Below are positions 5,781-6,477 of a stretch of 6,477 bases of DNA, in pieces. Position numbers and translations under genes: made by a program. The stretch covers positions 1-6,477 of the forward strand of contig DATNEY010000012.1 in the NCBI GenBank assembly GCA_035606665.1, given 5' to 3'. Each line of letters starts with the position of its first letter. Within the stretch, counting starts at the first letter, position 1. The notes below the pieces were generated by a model, which did no database searches, was not told where the DNA came from, and saw nothing but the letters and a program-made list of their open reading frames with translations. Source of the stretch: DASUGC01 sp035606665. Its GTDB lineage: Bacteria > Acidobacteriota > Vicinamibacteria > Vicinamibacterales > SCN-69-37.

Positions 5781-6477
5781 TCACCGTCCGGCGCTGCTAC
5801 GCGTCGTCGGTTCGGTGCGCGGGCCGTAGTGGAATGGACGCTGCCCCACTTCCAACGCGCCGAGATCGGGCGCGCGGCCGGCGTAGCCGTCGGTCACGTT
5901 GGGTAACGCCACACCTTTATCAACGGCGGCGGATCCGGGCTTCAGCCGGAAATCGAAATCTTCCGCGCGATACAGCTTCTGCACGTCCTCGGTTTTCTGC
6001 GCATCGAGCCGCGGCACATTGACGAAGATGTCGTAGTCCACCAGCACGCTGTTCTTGTCCTGCCCCGTCGCCTGGCTGAACTCCGCCAGCGTCTTGAACT
6101 GCCGCGTCTCCATCGCCGGGTTGTGATTCGGGCCCGGGTAGTCCGCCGCCGCGCCGCGCGGCGTGGTCCACACGAACGACGCTTCCGCGTTGGGGTTCGG
6201 GCGGAAGCCGTTGTAATCGGACGACGTATAGCTGGTGAATGTGTTCACCGACAGGATCGCCGGCGCGGAGTTCTCGCCGAGCATCAGGTTGTTGCGCCAG
6301 TGGATGTTCGACGCGCCGGCCGACTGCGTCTCGGACAGGATGGTGTTGTTGTAGAAGATCGCGCCGGCCGAGCCGTTGGTCAGCCGCGTCGAGCCGCCCG
6401 GCAGGTGATACGCGATGTTGCGGATCCAGTAGACCGGCCCGCCGAGCGCCGGCTGGTTGCAGAGCGCGTGCGAGGCG
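5781..6477 (-). CDS. Right-handed beta-helix protein, C-terminal part (5' end outside window)
   Basis: The reading frame is open from the right edge to the TGA at 5783-5781, giving 231 residues of C-terminal sequence. The ATG at 6284 is internal. The codons before it continue the same fold with GGPVYWIRNIAYHLPGG, AIFYNNTILSE and SNIHWRNNLML, each a short strand ending in Asn-rich turns. This pattern of regular coils with stacked Asn and aromatic residues is that of right-handed parallel beta-helix proteins (pectate-lyase-like, PbH1 repeats). The segment at 5927-5850 (AVDKGVALPNVTDGYAG, then PDLGALE) resembles the C-terminal cap of many secreted beta-helix proteins of environmental bacteria. 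These often bind or cleave polysaccharides, but catalytic residues would lie in the missing part, so no activity is assigned. The gene converges on the DUF5916 gene. Its stop codon lies in TTCACC at the edge of repeat copy D's flank. Confidence 0.8.
   Translation of the reverse strand, partial: ASHALCNQPALGGPVYWIRNIAYHLPGGSTRLTNGSAGAIFYNNTILSETQSAGASNIHWRNNLMLGENSAPAILSVNTFTSYTSSDYNGFRPNPNAEASFVWTTPRGAAADYPGPNHNPAMETRQFKTLAEFSQATGQDKNSVLVDYDIFVNVPRLDAQKTEDVQKLYRAEDFDFRLKPGSAAVDKGVALPNVTDGYAGRAPDLGALEVGQRPFHYGPRTEPTTRSSAGR

Noticed and set aside
5625..5906. Plus-strand 93-residue reading frame after the DUF5916 gene
   Set aside because: Residues such as TAENAEHAE are the translated CGGAGAACGCGGAGCAC arm, and the rest is antisense to the beta-helix gene. 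A typical spurious repeat-encoded frame.

Overview
The window is GC-rich (about two thirds G+C by eye, not counted). It carries four protein-coding genes and the first codons of a fifth, on both strands. The encoded set is an exported-protein N-terminus, a membrane-anchored phospholipase D-type enzyme, a secreted subtilase, a DUF5916 outer-membrane-type protein and a right-handed beta-helix protein. Together with intergenic repeats built on 'CGCAGAG/CTCTGCG' units and a 'GCAGCCC-TTCA-GGGCTGC' hairpin, this suggests a Gram-negative environmental bacterium. Acidobacteriota (Vicinamibacteria-like) is the best guess. It is an inference from gene style and repeat type, with no marker gene present.

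Layout, left to right. Positions 1-113 (minus) hold the signal peptide and first residues of an exported protein that leaves the window. Positions 114-296 are non-coding, with a candidate promoter for that gene. Positions 297-1580 (minus) encode a two-HKD phospholipase D superfamily protein resembling cardiolipin synthase. A divergent spacer of about 150 bp follows, with an inverted repeat, a candidate -10 box and a clear Shine-Dalgarno. Positions 1731-2954 (plus) encode a complete proteinase K/aqualysin-type subtilase. Positions 2955-3284 are a repeat-dense spacer. Positions 3285-5561 (plus) encode a 758-residue CBM9-like/DUF5916 protein. Positions 5562-5780 are a second repeat-dense spacer. 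Positions 5781-6477 (minus) hold the C-terminal 231 residues of a beta-helix protein whose start lies beyond the right edge.

The five products share a cell-envelope or secreted location, but orientations and spacing do not indicate one operon. The protease and DUF5916 genes are co-directional but 330 bp of repeats apart, and the DUF5916 and beta-helix genes converge on the second repeat cluster. I see no defence system, CRISPR array, tRNA, rRNA, transposase or integrase. The least ordinary material is the intergenic repeat family. It has inverted arms with a 9-nt internal period, sits in both spacers on the plus-strand side of stop codons, and seems to supply or abut the stop codons of two genes.
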